Of a DNA stretch of 64,000 nucleotides, positions 1 to 9,516 are shown in pieces. The DNA lies in assembly GCA_047967505.1 (NCBI GenBank), contig CM106540.1, one strand, 5' to 3'. Source of the DNA: Dipteris shenzhenensis. Its lineage: Eukaryota; Polypodiophyta; Polypodiopsida; Gleicheniales. Numbering within the stretch: position 1 is the first letter of the stretch; every line of letters starts with the position of its first letter. Position numbers and translations under genes: made by a program. The notes under the pieces are model-generated. The model did not search any database. It had not been told where the DNA came from and was given only the letters and a program-made list of their open reading frames with translations.

Positions 1-385
1 CATGTAGTCAATTTTGAGGTTCTCTACCTGGATTACTACTCCAAAAAAAGAATGTTATGGTTTTGCTTTAGTCCATATAGTCTTTGTAAATCACCTCTGG
101 TCACCATATGATGTACACCATGTGATGCGTGTTTGCTCCCATGGTACCTCTTGCAGACATGAGAAACTAGGTCCACACAAAGGCCTATGATTAATCCTTG
201 TACATGCAAGAGAGAGAACCATTTGGGGGGGTCTATCCCATTTTTTGTAAACCTTGACCCTTGGGCACCTTTGCTAGCATGAGATCCTAGACATAGATTC
301 ATCCTTGACCACCATGAGATGGCATGAGAAACTATGAGACTATGTATCTTTGACATTGCAAGAGGCAAACCCTTGAGGGGGGGTA
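1..385 (+). mobile_element. 3' internal end of a copia-like LTR element, with polypurine tract
   Basis: No credible gene. Bases about 290-385 closely match 4468-4554, and both stretches end in a purine run (gagggggggta) directly before a TGTTGGGAT LTR start. That is the usual position of the polypurine tract priming plus-strand DNA synthesis in LTR retrotransposons. The coding part of the element is not visible upstream. The duplicated tract is directly visible; the LTR-element reading is inferred from its layout. Confidence 0.5.
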
Positions 386-740
386 TGTTGGGATATGCGT
401 GATCAAGGGGTTGCTAGGTGCATGTGTGCATCCACTAGTAGTCATATGGTTGTGTGTGTGTGTGTGTAGAAGAGGCACACTTAGTGCCATAGACCATGAC
501 ACATGTGATGATGTAATACAAAGGCCCCCAAATGGGGTGGTGCCTATGATTGTGGAGTTCCTATGATTTAGGAGCTACCTCCTTTGATGTAGGAGAGGTG
601 CCATTGATTTAGGCCACCCTCTCTCCATTTATATAAAAAAGGGACTTCCCTCTCACAATGAATAGAACACCCATTGCTATATCTCATGTGTTCTCACTCA
701 CCTCCATGATGAAGCTCTCCTCTCTTCCCAAGTCCCCCCC
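386..740 (+). mobile_element. LTR copy 1 of copia-like family (partial)
   Basis: Starts TGTTGGGATA right after the polypurine tract and is homologous to 4555-5100 in the same orientation. Shared landmarks are a (TG)n tract near 452, 'aaaggccccca', a TATA-like tatataaaa at 630-638, and a stretch ending 'ctcatgtgttctc'. No primer-binding site follows; the LTR runs into a C/CT tract at about 735, so its 3' end is lost or obscured. Confidence 0.55.
630..638 (+). promoter_or_regulatory. TATA-like box in LTR copy 1
   Basis: tatataaaa lies about 245 bp into the LTR; a tataaaa occurs in the same relative region of LTR copy 2 (4799-4805). It is plausible as the U3 promoter of this family. It is a motif match only. 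Confidence 0.35.
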
Positions 741-779
741 CCCCCTCTCTCTCTCTCTCTCTCTTTCTTCTTCCTCTCG

Positions 780-1043
780 GCACCAAAGAATACAAAGCTA
801 ATTAAGAAGAGCAAGCTTCATGCTCTTGGGAGGTGAGAGAGTAGCTAAGCCCTAACTAAGCTCATTAGAATCCTTGCCATTTGAGGGAGAGATGCCAAAA
901 GATCGAGATGGTGTGTAGCATGATGATTGGAAATCTTCATCTTGTGCTTGCAGTTTCCACTCTAATCAAGCAAAGAGCTAGCACATCCATACCCAAAGAG
1001 GGGTTCCACATTGCACCACCCTCTGAGTGCCATGTGCCACCTC

Positions 1044-1135
<92 letters not shown>

Positions 1136-1137
1136 AT

Positions 1138-1188
<51 letters not shown>

Positions 1189-1295
1189 TATGTATGTATA
1201 TATACATACATGCATACATATATATATATATATATACATACATACATATGTATATATAGATATGTATATATATATACATATCTATATATACATAT

Positions 1296-1346
<51 letters not shown>

Positions 1347-1436
1347 TACATATATATATATACACACACACATACATATGTATATATAGATATGTATATA
1401 TATATACATATCTATATATACATATGTATGTGTATA

Positions 1437-1468
<32 letters not shown>

Positions 1469-1476
1469 CATATGTA

Positions 1477-1526
<50 letters not shown>

Positions 1527-1599
1527 TACATATGTCTATATAGATATGTATATATATATCTATATATATACACACACATACATATGTATATATAGATAT

Positions 1600-1636
<37 letters not shown>

Positions 1637-1990
1637 CATATATGTATGTATACATATGTATGCATATATATATATATATATATCTATATCTATATATATA
1701 TGTATACATATGTATGCATGTATATATATACATATGTATACATATACATACATATATATATATATATATATAATATAATAGATAATAAGATATATATGTG
1801 TGCACACTCACACACACACAAACAACATTAATGCATAATATCTATATATAAAATAATAAATGTTAACTATATAATATAATGTATATAATATCTATATGTA
1901 TTTATTATATTATAGTAATATATATATATAATATAATATTATATTATATAATTTGACACACACACATACATTATTATTATTATTGTATAC
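780..1990. repeat. Left arm of a large inverted duplication
   Basis: The reverse complement of this stretch recurs at 5331-5931. Matching blocks are 780-1045 with 5660-5931 (non-repetitive; begins gcaccaaagaatac and ends in 'gccacctcag') and about 1800-1990 with 5331-5520 (AT-rich, with 'atgttaactatataat'). The arms differ in length mainly because the left arm's CT/TA microsatellite is some 600 bp longer. About 3.3 kb separates the arms. Confidence 0.8.
1046..1830. repeat. Compound (CT)n-(TA)n/(TATG)n microsatellite
   Basis: (CT)n at 1046-1086 passes into about 700 bp of TA repeats broken by regularly placed catacatatg, tagatatg and (CA)n/(TG)n blocks. A perfect 60-bp palindrome centred near 1270 recurs near 1401. 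All long open frames here are Tyr/Ile/Ser/Leu microsatellite translations and are not genes. Confidence 0.9.
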
Positions 1991-1991
1991 T

Positions 1992-2002
1992 TCCCCCCCC
2001 CT

Positions 2003-2058
<56 letters not shown>

Positions 2059-2121
2059 CATGCTCTCTCTCCTTGCACTGCACCGTGTGTCCTCAGTCTC
2101 TCTCTCCTCTTTCTGTCTCTC

Positions 2122-2171
<50 letters not shown>

Positions 2172-2445
2172 CTCCTCTTGCACACTCTCTCTTCGCCCCG
2201 CTCTCTCTCTCACTTTCTCTCTATGGTGTCCTCTCTCTCTCTCTCTCTCCTTATCTCTCTCTCTCTATCTCTCTTGCTCTTGCGCTCTTTGTGTCATTCT
2301 CTCTTTGTCGCCCCCCCTCTCTCAGTTGTTCTTAGGCAAGCCCTCTCTCATTCTCTCCTCTCCCCCTCTCAGTCTCTCTCTCCTCTCTCGGTGTCTCTCT
2401 CTACTCTTTTTGTCTCTTCTCTCTCCTCTTTCTGTCTCTTCTCTC

Positions 2446-2496
<51 letters not shown>

Positions 2497-2588
2497 CCCT
2501 CTTGCATGCTCTTTTTTCTCGTGCTGTGCCGTGTGTCATCTTGGGGGTGCCGCGTCTTCCTCCCCCCCTTCTCTCTCCCCCCCCCCCT

Positions 2589-2661
<73 letters not shown>

Positions 2662-2785
2662 TTTGTCTCCCCCCCTCTCTCTCTCTTAGTTGTCTCTCCT
2701 GTCAAACAAGCCTCTCTCATTCTCTCCTCTCTCCCCTCTCGGTCTCTCTCTCCTCTCTTGGTCTCTCTCTCCTCTTTTTGTCTCT

Positions 2786-2825
<40 letters not shown>

Positions 2826-3043
2826 CTCTTGCGTGCTCTTTCTTCTCGCACTGCATCGTGTGTCATCTTGGGGGTGCCGCACCTTCCCCCCCTCTCTCTC
2901 CCCCCCTCCTCTCTCTCTCTCTCTCTCTCGTTTGTCTCCTCCCCCTCTCTCTCTTACTCTATCTCTCTCTCTCTCTCTCTTCTCTCTCCCTTATTCTCTC
3001 ACTCTTTCCTCTCCTCTCCTCTCTCCCATCTCCTCTCCTCTCT

Positions 3044-3089
<46 letters not shown>

Positions 3090-3330
3090 TCTTCTCTCTC
3101 TATCTCTCTCGCTCTTGTGCTCTCTGTCTCCTTCTCTCTTTGTCTCCCCTTCCCTTCCCCCCCCTCTTTCTCTCAGTTCTCTCTCCTCTCGAGCAAGCCC
3201 TCTCTCATTCTCTCCTCTCTCCTCTCTCGATCTCTCTCTCCTCTTTTTGCCTCTTCTCTCTCCTCTCTCCTCTCACACACTCTCTCTCCTCTTGCGTGCT
3301 CTCTCCTCACACTGCTACCGTGTGTCATCT
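1992..3330. repeat. CT-rich higher-order tandem array
   Basis: Mostly (CT)n, but a non-repetitive marker (tgc[ag]tgctct ... cgtgtgtc, followed by ttgggggtgccgc in two copies) recurs at about 2056, 2500, 2830 and 3290. A second marker (aagccctctctcattctctc) accompanies several copies. This gives four diverged units of roughly 330-460 bp. The long Ser/Leu-rich open frames on + and Arg/Glu-rich frames on - are translations of (CT)n. Confidence 0.75.
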
Positions 3331-4467
3331 CGAGGGTGCCACCCACGTGCATTACATGTGGCACCGCACTGCGTTTTGTGCACCCGCCAGTTGCTCTTGT
3401 CCTGTTGCCCAGAGCGCCACTCTTGTCCCAGAGCCTAGATCGCCACATGGCAATCACTGCCAATCTGTCTCGTCTAACTGCCAGTCTGTCCCCTTCTCCC
3501 CATGCACAACCTTCACGCTGCAGACTACCCCTCTAGCTGCAGTCTGTCCCTTTGGACTGCGCAGTCTATCCTGCTCTGTGCCACGTGGCGCCATGCCTGC
3601 ATAGCAATCCTTTTATTCAATCCTCCACCAGCAGACTATAGGTCATCCACATTGCGCCATGTGCCCATGACCCCCCCAAACCTCCTTCTCCTCTTACCGA
3701 GCACCATGTGTCATGCTCACACAGTTCATGTGACTTGTGTTGCTTCTCCGAACCTCCATCTAGCCCTGAACCTCCCTTTTGCTCCTCCCGAACCTCTAGA
3801 ATTGCTCCATTGAGAACCTCTACTTAAAGAATAGTATAGAAGGATGGGGGAAATCAAGGTACTAGCATGGTGGCTTTACAAGAATGAGCGTGTCACATCA
3901 AGGAATAGCCCCCTCCTTTTATAGCCAAGAGAGGGGGTCTCTCCCAATAAATGCATCCTCCCACATGCATGGTGTGTGGAGGAATCTCCCATGTGGGCTA
4001 GGTATCTCCCATGTGGTGTGTGTGGAGGAATCTCCCATGTACGCACTCTCAATTGTGTGCGACAATCCTTTGCCTCATTTTTCCACATAAATCAAACCCC
4101 ATATCCCAAGTTTAAGATACTCCCTTGGTCTCTTCTCAATTTTATAATACGTTCAAACATCTAAGAGGACAAGTGGAGGGTTTGCACAAGGAATCTTGCC
4201 ACCTTATCCTACTTTCCCCATTATTTAACTTGCATTGTTGGACTATCTACACCCCTCCCACATGGGCCTATCCTACATGGAGGGAATAATCCAATATAAT
4301 ATCCATCTCCACCTATTTTATATTACTTCTCCCATGGTCCTTGGGCCATGTCTCACTAAATGTAGGCATGGGACGGTGGAGGGCTGGCACATGGAGGAAC
4401 CATGCCACCTTAACATTTTATAATATTACTACCATGGATTATGTACAACACACCTATGGGTCCTCTT
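3331..4467. other. No recognisable gene
   Basis: GC-moderate DNA with no coding sequence I can support. The short direct repeat ggaatctcccatgt occurs at about 3981 and 4027. Composition changes gradually from the CT-rich array to ordinary AT-rich DNA. Confidence 0.5.
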
Positions 4468-4554
4468 ATCCTTGACCACCATGAGATGGCATGAAAAACT
4501 ATGAGACTAGATGTATCCTTGACATTGCAAGAGGCAAACCCTTGAGGGGGGGTA
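4468..4554 (+). mobile_element. Internal 3' end and polypurine tract, copy 2
   Basis: Near copy of 290-385: 'gagatggcatg', 'gacattgcaagaggcaaac' and the purine run immediately before the second TGTTGGGATA. Because both LTR copies carry the same upstream internal sequence, they are not simply the two ends of one element. Confidence 0.6.
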
Positions 4555-5100
4555 TGTTGGGATAAGTGTGATCAAGGGCTTGCTCTATGGTGCATGTGTG
4601 CATCTAGGGGAGTCACATGTGTGTGTGTGTGTGTTGTAGAGGCACATCAAGTGCTATGATGTGTCTAGTGTGTGACCTAAGTGATGATGTAAGCCAAAGG
4701 CCCCCACATGGGAGGTTCCTTTAATTTAGGCTACTCCCACTGATGTAGGGGCTGATTGCCACTGATATAGGGGAGGTGCCTACACCATCCTCTCTTTCTA
4801 TAAAATGGAGGTCATTCCTTCATTCTAATAACAATGGATTTTGCCTCACTTGTGCTCTCACTCTTTGTGCTATGATGCATCTCTTCTACCCCCCACTCCT
4901 CTACATTCCTCTACATCTAATTTAGGGCTGATTGCCATTGATGTAGGGACTCAAATGTGTGTGTGTGTGTGTGTGTGAGATTATATAATACATTTCTATA
5001 AGAGAGAGTCACCTCTCTCACAATCAAGAGAACACTCATTTCTATATCTCATGTGTTCTCCTTGCCATGATGCACCTCTTTTATCCCCCTCACCTCTTCA
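4555..5100 (+). mobile_element. LTR copy 2 of copia-like family
   Basis: Begins TGTTGGGATA after the polypurine tract and ends ...cctcttca, two bases before a primer-binding site at 5103. Length is 546 bp. It contains two (TG)n tracts (about 4618-4634 and 4955-4977), a TATA-like tataaaa at 4799-4805, and an apparent internal partial duplication (two 'gctgattgcca' blocks). It is unusual in having a polypurine tract on its left and a primer-binding site on its right. Confidence 0.6.
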
Positions 5101-5102
5101 TT

Positions 5103-5113
5103 TGGTATCAGAG
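5103..5113 (+). promoter_or_regulatory. Primer-binding site (initiator Met-tRNA type)
   Basis: tggtatcagag matches the classic plant copia primer-binding site, complementary to the 3' end of initiator methionine tRNA. The same motif is used by the elements at 14487 (minus) and 19143 (plus). It lies 2 bp after the LTR end. Confidence 0.65.
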
Positions 5114-5322
5114 TAGAAGAGATGCATCATGGCACAAAGAGTGAGAGCACAAGTGAGGCAAAATCAATTGTTATTAGAATGAAGGAATCACCTCCATTTT
5201 ATGAAAAGAGAGGATGGTGTAGGCACGTCCCCTATATCAGTGGGGCCATCAACCCCTATATCAGTGGGACTGGCCTAAATCAAGTGCTATGATGTGTCGT
5301 GTGTGTGTGTGTGTGTGTGTGT
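5114..5322 (-). repeat. Inverted copy of part of LTR copy 2
   Basis: Directly after the primer-binding site the sequence turns back on itself: 5114-5322 is the reverse complement of about 4636-4900 (agaagagatgcatcatgg, caaagagtgagagcac, aagtgctatgatgtgtc). This makes a foldback of roughly 0.2-0.26 kb arms around the PBS-proximal region. The right arm is shorter because of internal deletions. Confidence 0.75.
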
Positions 5323-5330
5323 GTCTATGG

Positions 5331-5567
5331 TATACAATAGTAATAATAATGTGTGTCTGTGTCTGTGTGTATGTGTCAGATTATATAATATAATATAATA
5401 TATATATATATATTATACTATAATATAATAAATACACATAGATATTATACACAGTATATTATATAGTTAACATTTATTATTTTATATATAGAAATTATGT
5501 ATTAATGTTGTTTGTGTGTGTGTACACATATATATCTTACTATCTATTATATGTACATATATGTATA

Positions 5568-5601
<34 letters not shown>

Positions 5602-5609
5602 CCTATATC

Positions 5610-5661
<52 letters not shown>

Positions 5662-5931
5662 TCTGAGGTGGCACATGGCACTCAAAGGATGGTGCAATGT
5701 GGAACCCCTCTTTGGGGATGGATGTGGTAGCTCTTTGCTTGATTAGAGTGGAAACAGCAAGCACAAGATGAAGATTTCCAATCATCGTGCTACACACCAT
5801 CTCGATCTTTTGGCATCTCTCCCTCAAATGGCAAGGATTCTAATGAGCTTAATTGCGGCTTAGCTACTCTGTCACCTCCCAAGGGCATGAAGCTTGCTCT
5901 TTTTAATTAGCTTTGTATCTTTGGTGCTGAT
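5331..5931. repeat. Right arm of the large inverted duplication
   Basis: Reverse complement of 780-1990 (see that entry). It has a much shorter TA/GA tract (about 5575-5660), so the two arms have diverged mainly by microsatellite length. No gene is visible; the open frames reflect (CT)n/(TA)n. Confidence 0.8.
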
Positions 5932-6078
5932 CATCCTACTACACACCATCTCAATCTTTTTGCATCTCTCCGACCGTCAAATGGCAGAGATTCTGATGAG
6001 CTTACTTGGGGCTTAGCTATCTCTCACTTGCCAAGAGCGTGAAGCTTGCCCTTCTTCATTAGCTTTGTATTCTTTGGT
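5781..6078 (+). repeat. Tandem duplication, unit about 148 bp
   Basis: 5781-5928 and 5929-6078 are diverged copies: each has 'ctacacaccatctc', 'aaatggca', 'gatt ctaatgagctta'-like and 'attagctttgtat' blocks in the same order, ending in 'tttggtg'. The first copy belongs to the inverted arm and is therefore also present at about 780-930 on the other strand. Confidence 0.7.
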
Positions 6079-7961
6079 GTTCCTACCCTATTGTTTCGTT
6101 GTGGAGACTATGCAATCCCAAGGTGGCTGTTGTTTTTTTATTTTCAAGTGCTGTTTGGGTGATGTTAAGTTGTTTTATAGCTTAGCGGAGGTAGTTTTCT
6201 TTGCATTGAAAATCTTTTTCTGCCCTCGCTCCTCTATTAAGATCCTGTGGAGATGTCTAGTTGCAGCTTCTTCAGTAGCTTGTTAGCTTGGGCATTTTTT
6301 GGTGCTTGGTAGCTTGGACAGTACAAGCATCATTGACAGTTCCTTACATAGCAACTGTGTAAATATATGGTTGACAGACAGCCCCCTACAACTATAGATG
6401 TAACCTGGTGCCTGTGCAGCTTTTTGTTGAATGTGAGCATAGAGCAAAGGCAAGCAGTCAAAGGGTTATGCAACTTGAAATTTTATTTCTTCACATTTTT
6501 AGATCTCACCTTGAGACCCAGCGGAGTGGGTCTCTATCCCATTGTAGATGGGTCATGCAACTCGTCCTTTCAAATAAAGCATGACTCTTCTCTTCCCTTG
6601 ATGTCTCCATCTCTACATTCCACCTCCCATCATGTACATGCTCCTCTTCCCCCTCTCCCTTCCTCTTTGTGCCACGGTCTCCCTCTTCATTCCCACCCCT
6701 ATTAATCCCTTTTCCCCACCCATGTTAACACTTCTCCCCTCACGTTCCCTCTCCCCCATGGCCCTCGAGTGTCGCCATGCCTAGTGTCTAGCCTCATGCC
6801 TTGATTTCTTTTCTAGATAATAGAAATGGTGTGGCTGCTGAGATTCGAATCTCCACGTATGAGGATCATGCCACCTTCAACAACTTGGTAGTTCTCTTGT
6901 GCAAATTCTCTCTTCCCACCTCCTTTCCTCTCTCCTCTCTCCTCTCCCCTCTCTCCTCCCCTCTCTCTCTCCTCTCCCCTCTCCCCTCTCCCCTCTCTGA
7001 CTCACATTCTCTCTCTCCCTCACCTCCTACCTCCCACTCTCTGCCTCGCATCGCGTCGTCACCCTACCATCTGTGTGCCACCATCGGGCGCTATAGCGTG
7101 CTGTTGCCTCGCCATCCGTGCATTGTCCCTGAGCATCGTGCCCCTTTGCCTCGTCATTCGTGCTATAATATGCCTCACCATCCACGCCGCACCGCCATCG
7201 AGTGTCGTTTCATGTGCCTCGCCATCCGTGCCGCCGCCAATCCTACTGCTGTCGTTGCTTCCACCACTGCCTATGCCACTGCCACCTACACTTGCCACCG
7301 AGTGCCACCCTACATCTGCTATCGCTATTTGTGCACTGCTTGCATGCTGCTGTCTATCCCGCTGCGGTTGCCACCTCACCGCCTCCTCCCTGCTTTGCAT
7401 CCTATATCCTCTATGGCAACAAAGCTTCTGGGGGCTGTATCTTTTTGCTGAGGTGGAATTTCTCGGTGCTGCAAAAAGGAGAAGTGTTCAATTCTCCGGG
7501 CTCTTTACGACTAGCTGGTCAGAATTAGAAAGTATTCCTCCTAAGCAGAGAAGACGCATGAAAAGTGAGTCTCTTCTAGAGAATTCTCTTAAGCGGCCGA
7601 CAAAATGCCAGAATCTAGTTGTTCATCTAACTCTGTCCCTTTGAAGGTCAAGAAGAAAAGAGTGTTCAAGAAAAAGGTCAAGGTGTAGAAAAAGCCAAGG
7701 AGCTATTACTATGATTATGCCAAGGAGCTAGGGTTCTCCGAGTTCTTATGTAATAACATGCATTTATATGGTTAAGATGTTCTATCCACGGAACCCGTTT
7801 GTTCCTAATCAACCTTTTGTTCCGCATCATGAACTTCATATGGTAATTTTGTTTGGACACAAAGTGAATTTTCAACAAAAAATTATGAGCTTGTTTGGGA
7901 CAAAATGCCTTGCTGAGGTTTTGGCATCCCCTCATCGAGTCATCCTCCCAATCCTAGATTA
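6079..7961. other. No supported gene; CT-rich and GCC-rich stretches
   Basis: 6900-7050 is CT-rich. About 7080-7300 has irregular repeats of a 'ctcgccatccgtgc' motif that give overlapping open frames on both strands. A 216-codon plus-strand frame at 6801-7451 spans these low-complexity blocks and matches no family I know. I see nothing else to annotate. Confidence 0.45.
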
Positions 7962-8378
7962 TTGAGAGACTTGGGATGTATGTGTCTTGGTGCTCATATG
8001 ACGTCGGCTTGGGTCTTACACTTTGATGGTGCTTATAGACCTTCGACAAAAGCGGCGGGGGTAGGAGTGACCTTGACTTCACCCGATGGAGAAAAGTTTT
8101 TGTATGGCAGCCCTATGGCAGCAGACACTTGCAATCATTCCGAATACTCTGCACTCATTTTTGGCTTACAAAAAGCCAAAGAGCATCAAATCACTCAGCT
8201 AGATGTACAAGGTGACTCACAATTGGTATGCCGACAAGTGAGTGGTGAGTGGAAAGTGAGAAGTGAAGCCTTGACAGGCCACCATCAACAGGCTACTCAA
8301 CTTTGTCAAAACTTTGAAGAGATTCAAGTGAAGCACATTCCAAGAACTCAGAATAGCATCGCTGACTCACTTGCATGA
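7962..8378 (+). pseudogene. Archaeal-type RNase H (RVT_3-like) domain relic
   Basis: About 125 residues read as an RNase H fold of the type that some plant Ty3/gypsy (Tat-like) and LINE elements carry as an extra RNase H. This enzyme would degrade the RNA strand of RNA:DNA hybrids. The four expected acidic residues are present in order: Asp in LHFDGAYR, Glu in NHSEYSALI, Asp in QGDSQLV, and Asp in NSIADSLA near the end. Reading stops at a TGA (8376-8378) just after SLA, and similar sequence continues for some 20 codons beyond, so the stop is probably a mutation. No reverse transcriptase adjoins it. A gag relic follows 430 bp downstream and may belong to the same dead element. The domain assignment is fairly secure; the parent element is a guess. 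Confidence 0.75.
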
Positions 8379-8808
8379 GTGTCTTGTGAATCAAAAGGAG
8401 ATACCTCTTCAAAGGAATGGAAATGCCTAACCTCACCCCACTAGAAGAAATCTCATGGAGACTATAAGAGCTTGAGGATTCAGAAGGTGATGTGCAAGCC
8501 CTGCATCTTCTTACCATGGTAATGGCTTTCCTCTTTGCTTTGATGAACAACTTGATGCAACGCCATACCCCCAATCTTCCGCAATGATGTTAGCTATAAG
8601 AGTTGTTTACGAACTCTTCTTTGCCATTAACTCTTCCCGTACGGAATATCCCACCTCTCCCAATACTCCGGTTCGAGCTTACATTTGCTTTCTAGAAGTC
8701 TTGTCCCCGCACTTCCATTTTAAAATTCCACTCTCTATTGTCAATACATAATCTTGTATTTTCTTACCCCCTCCACTGTATTCTTCGTTCCTCTCCTCTT
8801 TCCCAAGC
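8379..8808. other. Spacer between RNase H and gag relics
   Basis: No gene seen beyond a short readthrough of the RNase H frame to about 8450. It could be a decayed element leader or a junction between two elements. Confidence 0.4.
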
Positions 8809-9182
8809 ATGGCTGACATTCCTGTGTTCTGTGGTCGGGTTGAAGAAAATCCAAATGAGTATTTTGTGGCCTTCAATCGCTGTTGCATTTCTCTCAACTT
8901 TCTTACTAAAGATAGATGGTTGTTGGTTCTTTCCACATTTCTAGAGGGTTTGGCTCAAGTGTGGTATGAGAAGTAGGCCGAGGATGTTTGCTAAAGTTGG
9001 CCGACGTTGACAACAGCTATGATTGAGTATTTTGGAAAAAGAAGAGGAGCTGGAGAATGTGCACCTACAACTAGCAAACCTGAAGGAGTCAGAAGGTGAG
9101 ACGGCGCATCAATATGTGGATCGAGCGGTCGTGCTCCTGGACCATTTAATTGCCACACAGGAGGACAACGCCGTATTTTGAG
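8809..9182 (+). pseudogene. Ty3/gypsy gag (Retrotrans_gag) relic
   Basis: From ATG 8809 the frame reads 55 residues to TAG 8974. It contains a capsid-like pattern (EENPNEYFVAFNRCC, then LVLSTFLEGLAQVWYE), matching the conserved W-x-E block of retrotransposon capsid proteins. Reading resumes after the stop and a frameshift: a following segment carries ELENVHLQLANLKESEGE and QYVDRAVVLLDHLIA, again typical of Retrotrans_gag, and ends at TGA near 9180. The relic is cut abruptly at about 9183 by the opposite-strand copia element. The family call rests on the motif pattern only. Confidence 0.65.
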
Positions 9183-9516
9183 CTGGAATGACTCAGAACA
9201 CTAATGGAATCACTATGCAATGTCGGTGCACCTGTATGAATCCCCAAATCTCCCACTAGCCGATCAAGCCATATAGCCTCCTTGCAACCCTCTGTGGCTG
9301 CAAAACATACTCAGCCTCTGTGGTAGACAAAGCAATGCACTTCTGTGCGCCAGACATCCACGACACTGCACCACCTGCAAAGGTGAACACATAACCAGAA
9401 TTGGATCTCTTACTATTCACATGCCCTGCATAGTTTGAATCTATGTACCCAAGTGCATGCATGTCTCCTCTACCAAAGCAGATGCACATATCCTTGGTAC
9501 CCTTCATGTACCTCAT
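9183..9516 (-). pseudogene. Copia A RNase H, truncated
   Basis: Minus-strand reading from 9516 gives the copia RNase H hallmarks: GYIDSNYAGH (first catalytic Asp), SGYVFTFAGGAVSWMS, and ALSTTEAEYV (catalytic Glu). After EYV the frame shifts, and the continuation (EGCKEAIWLDRL) is in another frame to about 9190. The last recognisable motif is LHSDSISVL, around the third acidic residue; the rest and the 3' LTR are missing. The break with the gypsy gag relic lies at about 9183. Confidence 0.8.

Noticed and set aside
881-1831. Several open frames of 65-220 codons on both strands
   Set aside because: Tyr/Ile/His or Ser/Leu repeats translated from (TA)n and (CT)n; no domain and open in many frames at once.
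1953-3604. Plus-strand open frames of 527, 460 and 304 codons
   Set aside because: Almost pure Ser/Leu/Pro from CT-rich DNA, overlapping in three frames; low-complexity artefact.
5103-5113. Possible tRNA gene signal
   Set aside because: The tggtatcagag motifs here, at 14487 and at 19143 are primer-binding sites adjoining LTRs; no cloverleaf could be drawn.
6801-7644. Possible proline/serine-rich gene (216 and 189 codons)
   Set aside because: Frames overlap each other and an antisense frame over CT- and GCC-rich repeats; no recognisable motif.
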